A stretch of DNA of 29,577 bases from Chara braunii (taxonomy: Eukaryota; Streptophyta; Charophyceae; Charales; Characeae), in assembly GCA_003427395.1 (NCBI GenBank), contig BFEA01000126.1:340721-370297 (forward strand). Reading direction: 5' to 3'. Below are positions 1 to 10,082 of the stretch, in pieces (position 1 is the stretch's first letter; each line of letters starts with the position of its first letter). The notes beneath the pieces were generated by a model that was not told the origin of the DNA, ran no database searches, and worked only from the letters and a program-made list of their open reading frames with translations. Made by a program: the position numbers and the translations under genes.

Positions 1-43
<43 letters not shown>
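1..43. repeat. (GT)n microsatellite
   Basis: About 21 uninterrupted GT dinucleotides at the left edge of the window. The tract may continue beyond it. Confidence 0.97.
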
Positions 44-299
44 GGGTCATAGATAATCCCACCGTTCACTTGCGCCTGTCTGAATCTCCCCACTTTGACA
101 TTCAGGGCACTAGGCAGGGATCACATTGCGTCGGCATCCGTTGAGACCACGCTCATGGTTAGTCGGATCTGTCTCTCTTTCTCTCTCTCTCTCTCGCGTG
201 CGCGCGAGCTATGAACGTGAATGAGCGTCAAACGCTTTCAAATGGTTACATAGGTTGAGGGGTCAGAGTTTTAATGAGTGGGATAAGAAAGGTGTCGAT

Positions 300-1690
300 T
301 TTTGAATCCTTTTGTTGTATTGGTGTGTCCTTAGTGCGGGATGTGAAAAACTCCTTATAAACATTCCTAGTCGTCCTCATGCATTGTAGGGTAGAGGTGG
401 CTATGGGTCGGTCTGGGTAAATGGGGTCCAGAAAGGCCTCGATTGATTATCTTCTTGTTCTGGCCTTGGCCATGGTGAAAAATCATGAATCCATGACCTC
501 TTTCGTGCCGTGCTTAAATATCTTGCCTCTGATCTTATTCCCTGTCATCTGTAAGTAGCGAATTCTAAGAGCTTGCTGTTAAGATTTTGTAATTCCAGGT
601 CAAGGGGCTGTTGCTATAGGTCTTGACTCTTGAGTACGATATTGAACTTCCATTTCTTCTTGGAATCTTTGATTAGCCTTTTTTTAAGCGTATTCATTGC
701 ATTTACGACCCATAATGTAAATATCATTGTTGAACCATCTAATCTCAAAATCAATTAGTTGTTTTTGTTGACTTCAGTATTGCCACATGTCTCATATTAG
801 GCTCAAAAAGTCTTGTTGATGAAGCAATGTTGTGTTAAGTTTGAAAAAACTTGGCCCATGATTGGACCCCTTCCTGAAGGTGTGTGTTACTCCACCCACT
901 GTGTGGTCCAATCCCCTATATGGACTGAAGGGAAGAAGATATGCAAATTGTTGAGCACCTTCCACATCTTCTAACATAAGGATGAGGTCAGTTTGTGACC
1001 TGTAACAGGTCTCTGCACTAATATCCCTAAAGTAGGAGAACCTTTTTTCCCTCGGGAAGGCTCTCCTGAATGTATCGAAAAGGGTAGAGCACAAGTCTTC
1101 TATGAATGCTTCATCTATTGTTATATACGTCGAAGGCGGGGAGAAAATTCTCTGCATGTCTAACCAGCGGTCCGGGGCCGCATTAAAGTCCCCTGCAATG
1201 ATCCTCGGGAGGCCTGCTGGGATCTGCTGGCGACTACCCTTAAAGAAAACCCGCCCCTCCCCTTCCGTATTTGGAGCATATACGCAGATAATACAGAGCA
1301 GTTCCACCTCCAACATTGGTAAAACCAAAACCCACCTCCCTTCCTCCTTGTCTACTACCCAATGGGCCAATGCACCAATGTTGCTCGGGAGGATGGTGGG
1401 AACCAAATCGCAACCCCGACGCTGCCTGGCCTCGGGGCATGAGCCCTGAAGGCCTGGTATGGCCATATCAAGTGGTGGGCACGGTGATGGTCCGAGGTGT
1501 GAAGAAGGTGGGTCTCTTGAATGCAGACCACATCCAACCATGTTTTCCTAGCCTCGCCTCTGAGTTGTTCCCATATCGCCTGTTGTTTGTCTAGAGTGGT
1601 CGTTGTTATACCGTAAACATTAAATGCGTGTAGGTCGAGGTCTTCCTCCCGTACGCCTTTGCTTCAGGTCGGGTCATTTCCGTAGATCAG
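300..1690 (-). pseudogene. LINE family 1 ORF2, 5' part: APE endonuclease plus RT linker
   Basis: In the complete protein this would be the target-DNA-nicking endonuclease joined to reverse transcriptase. The minus-strand translation starts near 1690 with LHAFNVYGITTT, followed by DVVCIQETHLL with the catalytic Glu kept. There is a frameshift near 1440-1500, then ICVYAPN, then IIAGDFNAAPD, a degenerate DLILM, and GLDHTVGG in place of the usual SDH motif. After KLNTTLLHQQDF the reading continues through several stops (for example near 792) as DMWQY, FEIRWFNN, RYLQMTGNKIRGKIF and NVYKEFFTSRTKD. That is the usual helical linker between endonuclease and RT. The RT itself is absent. Intact motifs mixed with stops indicate an old inactive copy. 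Confidence 0.8.
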
Positions 1691-1741
1691 TCGCACTGGT
1701 CCATCAACAAAATTTTAGGTCCCCCAATGCCTCCCGATTCC

Positions 1742-3500
1742 CTACATCCTCTGCCAAGTCATTGAATCAAGGCTTGTAAGGGCTGTGAGCAACGAGCTCT
1801 TGAGAATTCGGCGCACACATGCTTCGACTTCCTCCTTGGTCCACACATTATTAGATTTCACGTTTAGAAGTTGCATGTCGAGGAGAGCAGTGTTCGAGAA
1901 CCATCTCAGGCCTGCCTCCCGAGCGGGATCCATTAACAGCAGTACTTCCCACTGGGCCCTTGTTGTGTTGGTGTACAACTAGTACAACTTTCATTGCGCT
2001 CTTGGTACGAATGCCTTCTGGATGTGGATGCCGATTTCTTCTGCTAGCAAGGTATCTTTCATGTGTGCAAGCAGGATGGCAATAAGGGGGTTCGAGCCCG
2101 TCAAAGTTACCCCCCTATATTTTTCCCGGGCTGGAGGCACAGTTAAGCCCAATTCCCATCTTCCTTTCTTCTTCCGAAGCGGTAACATCAGAACCCCGTT
2201 AAGAGCGGGGACTTCTTCGTATCTCCCTTGTTTTAGAGTGTGTCTCAGTTTATCGCGCGTGTCCCTCAATTGTTGGGACGGGGGCTCTCCCTCCGGCTCC
2301 TGGTCCTGCTCTCCATCCTTGCGGTTAGCCCTGGAGCCATCTACAGTCCCACCTCAATTCTCTTCTTCCTGCGTCATGCCTATAGTGGGGGCTGATTTCC
2401 CGGTATCAGGGAATCCAGGGATAACAAGTCAGTGCCCTCGTTTCCCCCCCAGTCGCCCTGAGTGCTGAAAGGAGGTTTTGGAGATTTTGTGTCTTCACAT
2501 GGTAAGTGGTGTTGTGCGCCCAAGCTTGCAACCTCTTGAGGGGTATCTCATTGTTTGGTCAGCTGCACCATGTCCTAGGATATATATTGGTTAATAGTGG
2601 GTTCGGCTGGCACACAAAACCACTTGTTTACAACATAATACACCTTCTGCAGACTTTCCAACCACTGGTGGCCCTGTGGTGGACCATTCTCTAGAGTTGT
2701 GCGCAAATTGTCGCTCCCTTCTAACATCAGAACAAGCTCTCGATACAAGTTGTCCCAGAAGTCTGTGAGAAGGCCGGTGTATTGAATCTCTAGCCTCTGC
2801 ATCAGCTAATCTGCCAAGGATTTGAGTTTAACATGCAGTGGGGTCAGCTCAGGTGTCTAGGACGCTGCTGCGTCCGTCATTACCACCTCGGGGGGGGGAG
2901 GGGGGTCTTTGTCGGTTCGTGTTTCCTCTTTTTCCACCTCCATGGGGCAGGGGTCGAAGGCATCCACGAAAGGGTCTTTGCTCTGCGATGTAGATGGTTC
3001 GACCGAGGGCTCTCCATGGGCTCGTGTGCTGTCCTCCTGCCGATCCAGCAGAGGCGGTTGTGTTTCCTCTCTTTTATCCTCAGTTTTCTTAGTTTGCTCG
3101 TCAGTCTCATCTTTTCCCCTCCAGGCCTCCTCTAGTGAGGGCCCCTTCTTTAAATTAGGTCTTTATCTTGCCATTTTTGGACCAGCAACTGCCTCCTCTG
3201 CCTTTCCGGGGACGCCCCTCCATTGCCCGGTTGCAGAGTAACTCGTTTTCTCTTGGGTTGCAACGTGGTCCATTCCGCCTCCTTCCCCCGATCTCTAGTG
3301 TGGTTACTCTGTTGCTTCTGCCCCGCCCCTGGGCTCCCATCCTTCATTCTTACCTCCAAGGGTTCAGGTGGGGCCCTTTCATCCGGGGGACAGGTATCCC
3401 AGTTAGACTCCCCAGTGCCTCCCCACTCCCATGCCTTGAGTGACCCACCCCTCTGGGGCTCTTTCACGTAAGTCCACCCCTCATGGCCCACCCCCTTGGG
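1742..3500 (-). pseudogene. LINE family 1 ORF1 C-terminal and inter-ORF fragments
   Basis: The minus-strand frames here give short protein-like stretches rather than one ORF. At 3491-3150 and 3110-2880 they are basic and proline-rich. At 2802-2575 there is a helical stretch (FWDNLYRELVLMLEG...), at 2269-1991 a segment with GVTLTGSNPLIAILLAHMKD, and at 1978-1742 one containing VWTKEEVEACVRRILKSS. Their order between the zinc-knuckle ORF1 and the ORF2 endonuclease suggests they are the ORF1 tail and linker. I do not recognise a named domain in them. Confidence 0.45.
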
Positions 3501-3531
3501 GCTCTTTCACGTAAGTCCACCCCTCATGGCC
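3443..3531. repeat. 43-bp tandem duplication
   Basis: Two nearly identical units with a 43-bp period share the run TGGGGCTCTTTCACGTAAGT at 3454 and 3497, followed by CCACCCCTCATGG. They lie inside the decayed ORF1 of LINE family 1. The duplication is short and recent compared with the surrounding decay. Confidence 0.9.
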
Positions 3532-3587
3532 CGGGTCCACCGGCCCACCGGGTGCCACCGGGTGGTTCCGAAAGCATCCCATTGCAG

Positions 3588-3935
3588 TCATCCCGTGGTC
3601 CTCACCATTCGGGCGAGGTGAACCGGATAAGAGTCATCTGTACACAAGTGGCCATAACTCTTGCATTTAAAACACCATGGCCGTAACTTGTGGGCGGTAT
3701 GGATTTTGTATTTTTTCTCTCTGATTTTGTAGAGAATGGCATCATCAATGGCAAACGGAGGGGTTGTGGGGACATTCAGGGCCAACATCAGATAATTGTC
3801 CCGTTGTGCCACGAAGGAGGGGAGGGGATCAATGAAGTCAAGAATCTTATAGCGTTGCCCCAAATCTTGTAAGAAGGTGGTTTGGATTTCGACCGCGATA
3901 TGTCGAAATTCAACCCAAAAATGTTGTGCCATCAT
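3588..3935 (-). pseudogene. LINE family 1 ORF1 fragment with degenerate CCHC zinc knuckle
   Basis: ORF1 proteins of plant LINEs bind the element RNA. This open stretch of 115 codons starts MMAQHFWVEFRHIAVEI and has the layout of such proteins: a hydrophobic IDPLPSFVAQRDNYLMLALN segment, then LRPWCFKCKSYGHLCTDD. That last run matches C-x2-C-x4-H but has Asp where the fourth ligand, Cys, should be, so the knuckle is broken. In the same frame upstream the reading continues as SPPKQLGPEERRTQ before hitting a stop, so the displayed Met is internal and not the real start. Upstream fragments at 4513-4199 probably hold the N-terminal part. Confidence 0.6.
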
Positions 3936-4840
3936 TTGTGTTCGCCGCTCCTCTGGACCTAGCTGTTTGGGGGGAGACCACGGATAGATTCTTACTTAAA
4001 GTTTTGACTAACCACACTTATGCTTTTCCATCCATCCATAGCTTGCTTGTCCTTTTCATACATAGCCAAAACTGTGAAGGTGGTGGGGAGAGGGGTTGGT
4101 TGAGAAAGGAGTCCCTGGCCGCTTCTGCATCGCGGTTCACTGTTTCGAGACGTAACCTTATCCACCTTATTTTATCATTTGTTGATTTCTATGCCGTGTC
4201 ATCTAAAAACACCCAATTGCCTGTGTGGTTCTGATAGACCCCATCCCTGTTTTCCAACTTCTCTGTGGGGGATGGTTTCCATTAACACCTTATTCCCCCC
4301 TTGTTCCACCACCTTGGAGTCAGATGCACATAAGAATTTGGTTAAGAAGAAGGCCCTCGCTGAGGCCACGTTATCTGGAGGGATATGCTGGTTGGGGTCA
4401 CCAACTGTGCCAATCCCCCTTGGAATCACAAGGGTGTGACGAACCGATTTCCGCACCGCGCGATTTTCTGCTCGGTAGCGACGAGGGGTTCTAAGTTGGG
4501 AAGGATGGGCCAATTACGGGAGATCGGGATTGGAAGGAAATTGCATCGGTGTCCTCGCTTCTTCATCTTCTTGCATCGGTTCTTTTCGAATGGCTGGTCC
4601 AGGGCCGGGTAACTCCCAGGACGATCGATTGGTTGATCGGCTGTGTGAACGGCGCGCCGCCACGCGCGATTAATGAATGTTGACGTCGCTCCTTTTGTTT
4701 TGGTTTTCGGACTTTTTGGGCGCGGACATCGCGCGAGAACTTTTTGAATTTTATTTCTGAATCTTGTCGAGCCATGGTGGCTCTCGGAAATTCGAACTTT
4801 CTTTTCAGGATTTGTGTTTTTTTTTCGATTTTTCTGCATT

Positions 4841-5562
4841 AGATAGGAATTTAGGAATTTTGCAATTACGATTTTCCTTTGCCGCGCAACGCTTTTTGCT
4901 TACGCGCTTCACTGTGCGGCTGCAATGGACTTGTGATTAGTTGACGCCTTTAATCGTGTGTAACTGTAGTTTTGGGAGGGCGCCATTGTATTTGTATCCT
5001 TCTTCTTGCGCTTCGTTTTTCCCGCCCTCGCTTCTTCTTGCTGTGCCTAGAAGCCCGCGGCTGCATGATCGGATCGATGTGTGGAGAGAGGCTACGTCCC
5101 CCACGCCCCGGTTTGGCCATGCAGAACGTAGGCGCCTCCTCCCCTGATCTCTTTCTAAGTCCTTGCAATTCCGTATTCTTCGTGCATGCATGCATACTAC
5201 AAATTCCGGCTGCGCGATTAGATAGCTCTCTTAACCAGATATTGGAAGCTCGGGGTAGCGCGATCAGTGAGGGTCGGCTCACGAGCGAAGTAAGAGGTGA
5301 GTTGAAGCGGGAGTCGGGCGACCCGACGAGATGGTGCCGAACGCGCGGGGTTGACGCGGGCCACGACGAACTGTGGGCGCGGGCGAGCCTGACAGGTGCG
5401 GGAGGACTAAGCGGGGTGACGACTTCGTGGGTTGGTGCGAGACGACGGACTGTCCGTATCGGAGACTGTGAGAGAGAGAGAGAGAGGAAGAGGGAGCTGA
5501 GGACCTGAGGTTGATGGACGCGGGCTTGCTGTTTCTTTTGTCTCTTCCCCCTCTCGCCTTTC
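4841..5562. other. No recognisable gene; mixed-composition flank
   Basis: A 178-codon plus-strand frame at 4972-5508 shows no family motif and ends in a (GA)n-encoded Arg/Glu run, so I do not call it. A (GA)n tract lies at 5466-5486. Confidence 0.5.
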
Positions 5563-5570
5563 TATATAAA
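5563..5570 (+). promoter_or_regulatory. TATA-box-like TATATAAA
   Basis: A perfect TATATAAA lies in a pyrimidine-rich plus-strand setting, about 80 bp after a (GA)n tract, as is common in plant promoters. No protein gene follows. If it is real it would drive a transcript running toward the hairpin-rich region at 5.9-8.6 kb. Evidence is motif plus position only. Confidence 0.25.
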
Positions 5571-7851
5571 TTTTGATCTCGGTTCGGGGCGATTCACCCG
5601 TTTTTTGTTTTCGGAATTATGGTTTGATTTCAGCCCACACTTGTTTCTGTGATTTCGGTCTCAGTTATTGTTTGTTATGATGAATGAATGGATGAATGGA
5701 TGACATGTCTGTTGCTTTTCCTTGTGCCGATCTTTACCTTTGCTTATCTCTTTGATACATTCATAAGCATAGTAGGAAAGTTTGCGTAATCCTCAGTACT
5801 GTTGTCGTTGCTACGAACGTGTAGTAGCACCTTGCATATTTGAGAATGATTGCGTACGGATCACGGAGTAATTAGATGATTGGATAGTTGTTTGTCCAGG
5901 CGAATACCTCGCGGGGATGCGTGTAAGCGTGATCTGATCTGCACACTTATGCGTATCCACGCGTGATGATTCGTAGTCACCCACGCATAAAAGGGTTAAC
6001 GATTGTGGGAATACTGATTGATTTGATGTGTTCGATGGCCGTTTTGCAACGAAGCAATCACCCCGAGTGAACACGTGTAAATGCGATTCAAGTCGTGCAG
6101 CCTGCACGTACTCACACGGGGTAGCTCGCAACCGACTCAAATATCAGATAGGCACGGGCAAACACGCACTAGGAATTCCGCGGTTCCATGATGACAAAAT
6201 GACATGCTCCTGGGCCTCAGACTCGTCGTGGGACCCGGAATACTTCACCCCTTGGATAGAAGAGTGCCTCCGACAGAGGTTCCCTTGCCTAACTGAGAAT
6301 CGACTATGCCCTAGGGAGTTCCACTGTGCCACAACCAGCGATCCATGGTGCTCTGATTTCCCCACTTCGGATCACACGCACTACTTCATTTCCCCCGGTT
6401 TCATCGTTATCTCCACTAACTTCCCCCCCTTTTGTCTCCTTCTCCCGTATCATCAACTCAGGGTCATCCCGTGGAACGCCATAGCCCCATACTGGCCCCG
6501 CACGCCCTGCAGAAATTGCCTGCAACGCGGCAACCTACCCTCGTTCCGGCGGAAGGTTCACTCAGATAAATGTACTCCAACCTACAGAGTAGCGAGCAAG
6601 CCAATGCACGGCCACGGGGTAAGAGGCTTATTTGTGGGTTGAAGTCTTGTCCAAGGAATCATTGTCAGAACCGCTGTCTGCCTTGCTTGCTGGGGGATCG
6701 GGGAGCAAATCGCGCGACCAGGAAGCCTACTGGCCAGCCGAGGAACTAATTATCTTAAAAGCTTGGGAATTGCGAGAAGCCGGTCGCGACAACCGAAGGA
6801 CCGACCTGCAGGAGGGGAGGCTGTCGAGTGTGTGGAACGGGGATTGTGAGTGAGTTGTGTTTGGAATGCTTACCCGTTAGCCTGGGCTGCTGCAGTATCC
6901 GCTGGGTGGATGATGAGCTAAGTTGTTGCTACTGGTTTGTTATGGATGACACTGCTTGCAACCACGGATTAAGGCCACCAGAAGAGTACACCGTGGTTGG
7001 GCTACTGCCGCGAACGACAGACCGACGCAGGGTGTGACAAGCACTCACGCCCGAGCAGGGGCCGACGAGTGGGTGATGCCTTACCGCAGCCTTTCCTGAT
7101 TAGGTAAGGGACAACTCAGTCTTCTTGAGCCACGGGCACTACCCTGAGCTGTGGCCAGTACATTTTGAGCCACGAACCTACGAGAGACGGCCGAGCCTTG
7201 TTGAGGAGTCGCCGCCACGATTGTGAGGGAGTGTGAAGGAGTTATTGCCGCAAACTAGGAGGTCGTCCGGGGGTGGAATGCGACAGTTTGACTTCAGTTG
7301 ACCAGGCTGGTGAGCGACTGTGGCCACCATTGTGGGGCCCTCAGAACATTGAAGGTTACATGACCCTATCCTGTGAGCCTGAGTGCACCTCTCTTGTATC
7401 AGAGAGACTCAAATTTATCTTCTTCTGCCCTTCTTAGTCTATATCTAATCCTGTTCTGAGAGGAAGGCGGCAGGCGGGATTGCAACCCGTAGGGCCGCAA
7501 CAAGACTCTGTGGGGAGTCAACCCACCGATTGCGGGAGCTCAGGCGGGACTCAGGAGGAGTTATGGAGGCAGGAAACTGGGAGGTAACACTTCATCTCCC
7601 TCTAGAAACTCGACTATAACCTTTACCTATATTCCTTGTTATGTTTTGACTGAATATACTGCATGCACCCTTACTTCGACTTTCAGTTTGACTTTCAGGA
7701 CACAAGCCATACTAAATAAAGGAATCTATGTACAATGTCAGTTTCAATTTAATTGTTTGGCTGAAAGAAGATTGAAGGATTGCATCTGGGGGAAGGATGG
7801 GAGGAAGGTTGTATTGGATGTTTGACTTGGTTAACCAAAGGCTGAGAGAGT
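5571..7851. other. Gene-free region with several strong hairpins
   Basis: No convincing protein gene. The longest plus frame (6028-6642, 204 codons) matches no family I recognise. Perfect or near-perfect hairpins are frequent. TTATGCGT pairs with ACGCATAA (5947-5954/5983-5990). CGTGC pairs with GCACG (6094/6104). CGGTC pairs with GACCG (6781/6799). CAACCACGG pairs with CCGTGGTTG (6959-6967/6991-6999). CCTTACC pairs with GGTAAGG near 7080-7107. GCGGC+CGGG pairs with CCCG+GCCGC (7467-7498). GTGGG pairs with CCCAC (7510-7526). This is compatible with a structured non-coding transcript, but no boundaries can be defined. Confidence 0.4.
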
Positions 7852-8586
7852 CTCCATAAGTTTGGAGGGCAAAGTGTTGTGTTTATTTTGGATTGCCTGA
7901 AGGACCAGACAGGTTCCCATAAGTTTGGGTGGTCTGGTTGCTTTGACTTGTGAGGGCTGAATGCGACTGTCTTTTCAGGGACCAAGCATTTTGCATAAGT
8001 TTGGATGGCTTGGTCGCCCTTTTTTCTTTGCGGATTTTGTATGTTTATTTAGTTTCCGAAGAAGGGTTGAGCATTTTTCCATAAGTTTGGATGACTCTGA
8101 CCCTCTTTGTGTCATTCGGAGGGAGGATTTTGACAACAGATTGGACAGGTTCCCATAAGTTTGGGATGTCTGGTTTGAAGTCACGCACATGCTAGAACCT
8201 GAAGGTTAAACTTGTTTATATTTTATATCATATTGCTTATGAACAGGTTAGTCACACATTTTTCCATCAGTTTGGATAGTCCGACTATAGCTTACCAGAA
8301 TTGAAGAGAGTATAAATTAAGAATAAACATGTGGTAAGAAGGGGCAGGCTGGACCTCGATCTAAGTTGATCGGTCCGGTCATATGCTACCTTATAAGACT
8401 AAGGACAAACAATTATATATAATTTGGATACTTAAACAGTTCAGGGCGACTAGGGTGACCTAGTCATGTGCCAAAAGAAGAGAAAAGTTGTTGTGCCCTA
8501 TGTTTGTGTATATTCTCGCTGAGCTAGGTAGGTTCTCATAAGTTTGGGTGACCTAATTTTAGGTCTTATGTAAGTTGGGTATAAGG
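7852..8586 (+). repeat. Array of covarying hairpins with conserved TAAGTT hexaloop
   Basis: At least eight hairpins carry the loop TAAGTT or TCAGTT, with arms of different sequence that still pair. The apical stems are CTCCA/TGGAG (7852-7867), CCCA/TGGG inside ACCAGAC/GTCTGGT (7904-7938), a weak CA/TG inside GACCAAGC/GCTTGGTC (7980-8015), and TCCA/TGGA inside GGGT/ACCC plus GAG/CTC (8064-8103). Next come TCCCA/TGGGA stacked on an 11-bp outer arm (8137-8177), TCCA/TGGA inside TAGTC/GACTA (8249-8287, loop TCAGTT), CGATC/GATCG on an 8-bp arm (8347-8380), and CTCA/TGGG inside TAGGT/ACCTA (8525-8555). TCTTAT/ATAAGG (8564-8586) encloses another TAAGTT. Between them are CCTTA/TAAGG with loop TAAGAC (8389-8404) and GACTAGG/CCTAGTC with a GTGA tetraloop (8448-8465). 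About nine pairs are G-T wobbles on this strand, which would be A-C mismatches on the other, so plus-strand RNA is the likely folded form. Function unknown. Confidence 0.75.
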
Positions 8587-8849
8587 GCATAAATCATAGA
8601 AAAATTATGAACTATTGTTTGATAAGGTTGACCTTGGAATGGTGAGAGTACTTACCTTTGTGGATTGGTCTACATATGATTGAGTGAGGCTACTACTTAG
8701 TCTGAGTTTCAGTTTGATAGATAGCTGTTTTAGTTGGTCGCCACGTGCTAGAGCCATCGGAGTTAGTTTCAATGCCTACATTTTCTGGACTAAGTTTTTT
8801 TTACTGTGCATTTTCTGTAATCTTTTATTTATACTTGGTCTTGTATAAG

Positions 8850-9410
8850 TCTTGGTAAGTCACTTTTTCCACGGGAAGCGCTGCCGAAATTTGTACAAAA
8901 CCAAAAAGTTAGTCAAATTTTTTCATTTTCAGAGTCCGTTTTTTCTGAGTTTCTGGCTTAATAAAAATCTGGAAAACCTCATTTTCTAAAGGGAGTGCTG
9001 CCCAAATTTTTGCTAAATTCAGGAAGCTAGACAAAATTAGACATTGGGAAGTCAAAGTCATTTTAGATTCTGAAGTTAACTTTGTATAAATTTTGGAATA
9101 ACACTTTCTCTACGGGAAGCGATGCCAAAATTTCTACAAATCTACGGAGTTAATTAAATTTCGTCTTACTTGAACTCAGGTCTTGCTTCTGTGTTCATAT
9201 CTGACTTAGTATAAATCTGGGAAGTCTACCTCTCTAAAGGGAGTGCTGCCCAAATTTTTAGTAATTCCGGGAGTTAGACAAATTTTGGGTTTTCGGAATT
9301 AGAGTTTTATCTTTGTTTTTTATATTTAGGGTATTATAAATTATGTGAAGGCATTTTTCCTACGGGAAGCGCTGCCGAAATTTTCTTAGGTAGAGAAGTT
9401 AGATTATATT
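8850..9410 (+). repeat. Five diverged ~122-bp tandem units, two alternating types
   Basis: The landmark GGGAAGCGCTGCCGAAATTT (type A) occurs at about 8873, 9114 and 9364. GGGAGTGCTGCCCAAATTTT (type B) occurs at about 8991 and 9239. The spacings of 118-125 bp give the order A-B-A-B-A. Each unit also carries an upstream TATAAAT-CTGGGAAG-like block and a downstream GGGAGTTAGACAAATT-like block, so the whole unit repeats and not just one motif. Alternation suggests an A+B dimer of ~245 bp was duplicated after A and B had diverged. No coding potential. Confidence 0.85.
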
Positions 9411-10082
9411 TTGACAGGTGGCAATGCCGACGATCCACTCTGCCTAGAGAAGATTTTGCCAAAAGATTTACCTTTTCATTAGTCACTGGCTTAGGGGTAG
9501 ACTCAGGGTTAGCCAAGCAGAATGATTCTGTGTGAAAGCGTGATATGGAGGTTACTCTCGATTTGGACATATAGATTTAGCTTAGGGATTGACTTGTCTT
9601 GTGTAACAGGTCCTCTGGATCGTTTGGTTCAAATATGGAATAGATTCAGCTTGATCCTATAACGATCACCTTCTGTTATCACTGATAACAGGTCGGTTGT
9701 CGATTCGTCGATTTACGACTCAACTCCAATTCATCCTCAATACTCAACCTTAAATGCTTTAGCCCTAGTGATTGTGTTGTTTTGTTAAGGTTTCCCCGTG
9801 ACTTTTATTGAATGGTCATTTAACAAAGGTACTAAGTATTTAATTATGGTTGGTTGGACAGAGGTTGGGGCTTGCATGGCCAAAGCAAGGGGTATGAGTG
9901 TAGGGAGTGGTTGGAGTTGACTCTGTGTAGTGCATATAATTTTGTTTGACTCTTTGATGTGATCGCATGTATGTTATCTGGTGCGGATTTTTGAATTGGA
10001 CTGCCTATGATCACACGTATATATATGGTTGTGAGGAGTCTCACAATGATTCTGAGAAGTGATCGTCAAATACTTATTCCCC
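9411..10082. other. Gene-free AT-rich stretch with one perfect hairpin
   Basis: No gene seen. CTGTTATC pairs perfectly with GATAACAG around an ACT triloop at 9673-9691. The rest is unremarkable AT-rich sequence. Confidence 0.5.

Larger units (their letters stand above)
240..4840 (-). mobile_element. Decayed LINE (family 1), truncated before the RT domain
   Basis: Read on the minus strand this block has the order of a plant non-LTR retrotransposon. First comes an ORF1 with a CCHC-like knuckle (about 3935-3588), then ORF1-tail and linker fragments, then ORF2 with an APE-type endonuclease (about 1690-840), and then the endonuclease-RT linker, which stays recognisable down to about 300. Stops and frameshifts interrupt every part. 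No RT motifs follow; instead the sequence runs into a CT-rich tract and a (GT)n tract. The 5' boundary near 4840 is a guess from where minus-strand coding character fades. Its ORFs share little visible sequence with the LINE at 11.6-17.8 kb, so it is probably another family. Identity as a LINE is well supported; the exact ends are not. Confidence 0.8.

Noticed and set aside
47-59. 13-base match TCATAGATAATCC shared with 18168-18180
   Set aside because: A few 13-base matches are expected by chance in 30 kb, and the flanks do not align.
4972-5508. 178-codon plus-strand frame
   Set aside because: No family motif, low-complexity (GA)n-encoded end, overlapping frames equally open.
6028-6642. 204-codon plus-strand frame
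   Set aside because: Unusual Cys/Trp/Pro-rich composition without recognisable domain or conserved context; kept only as part of a gene-free region.
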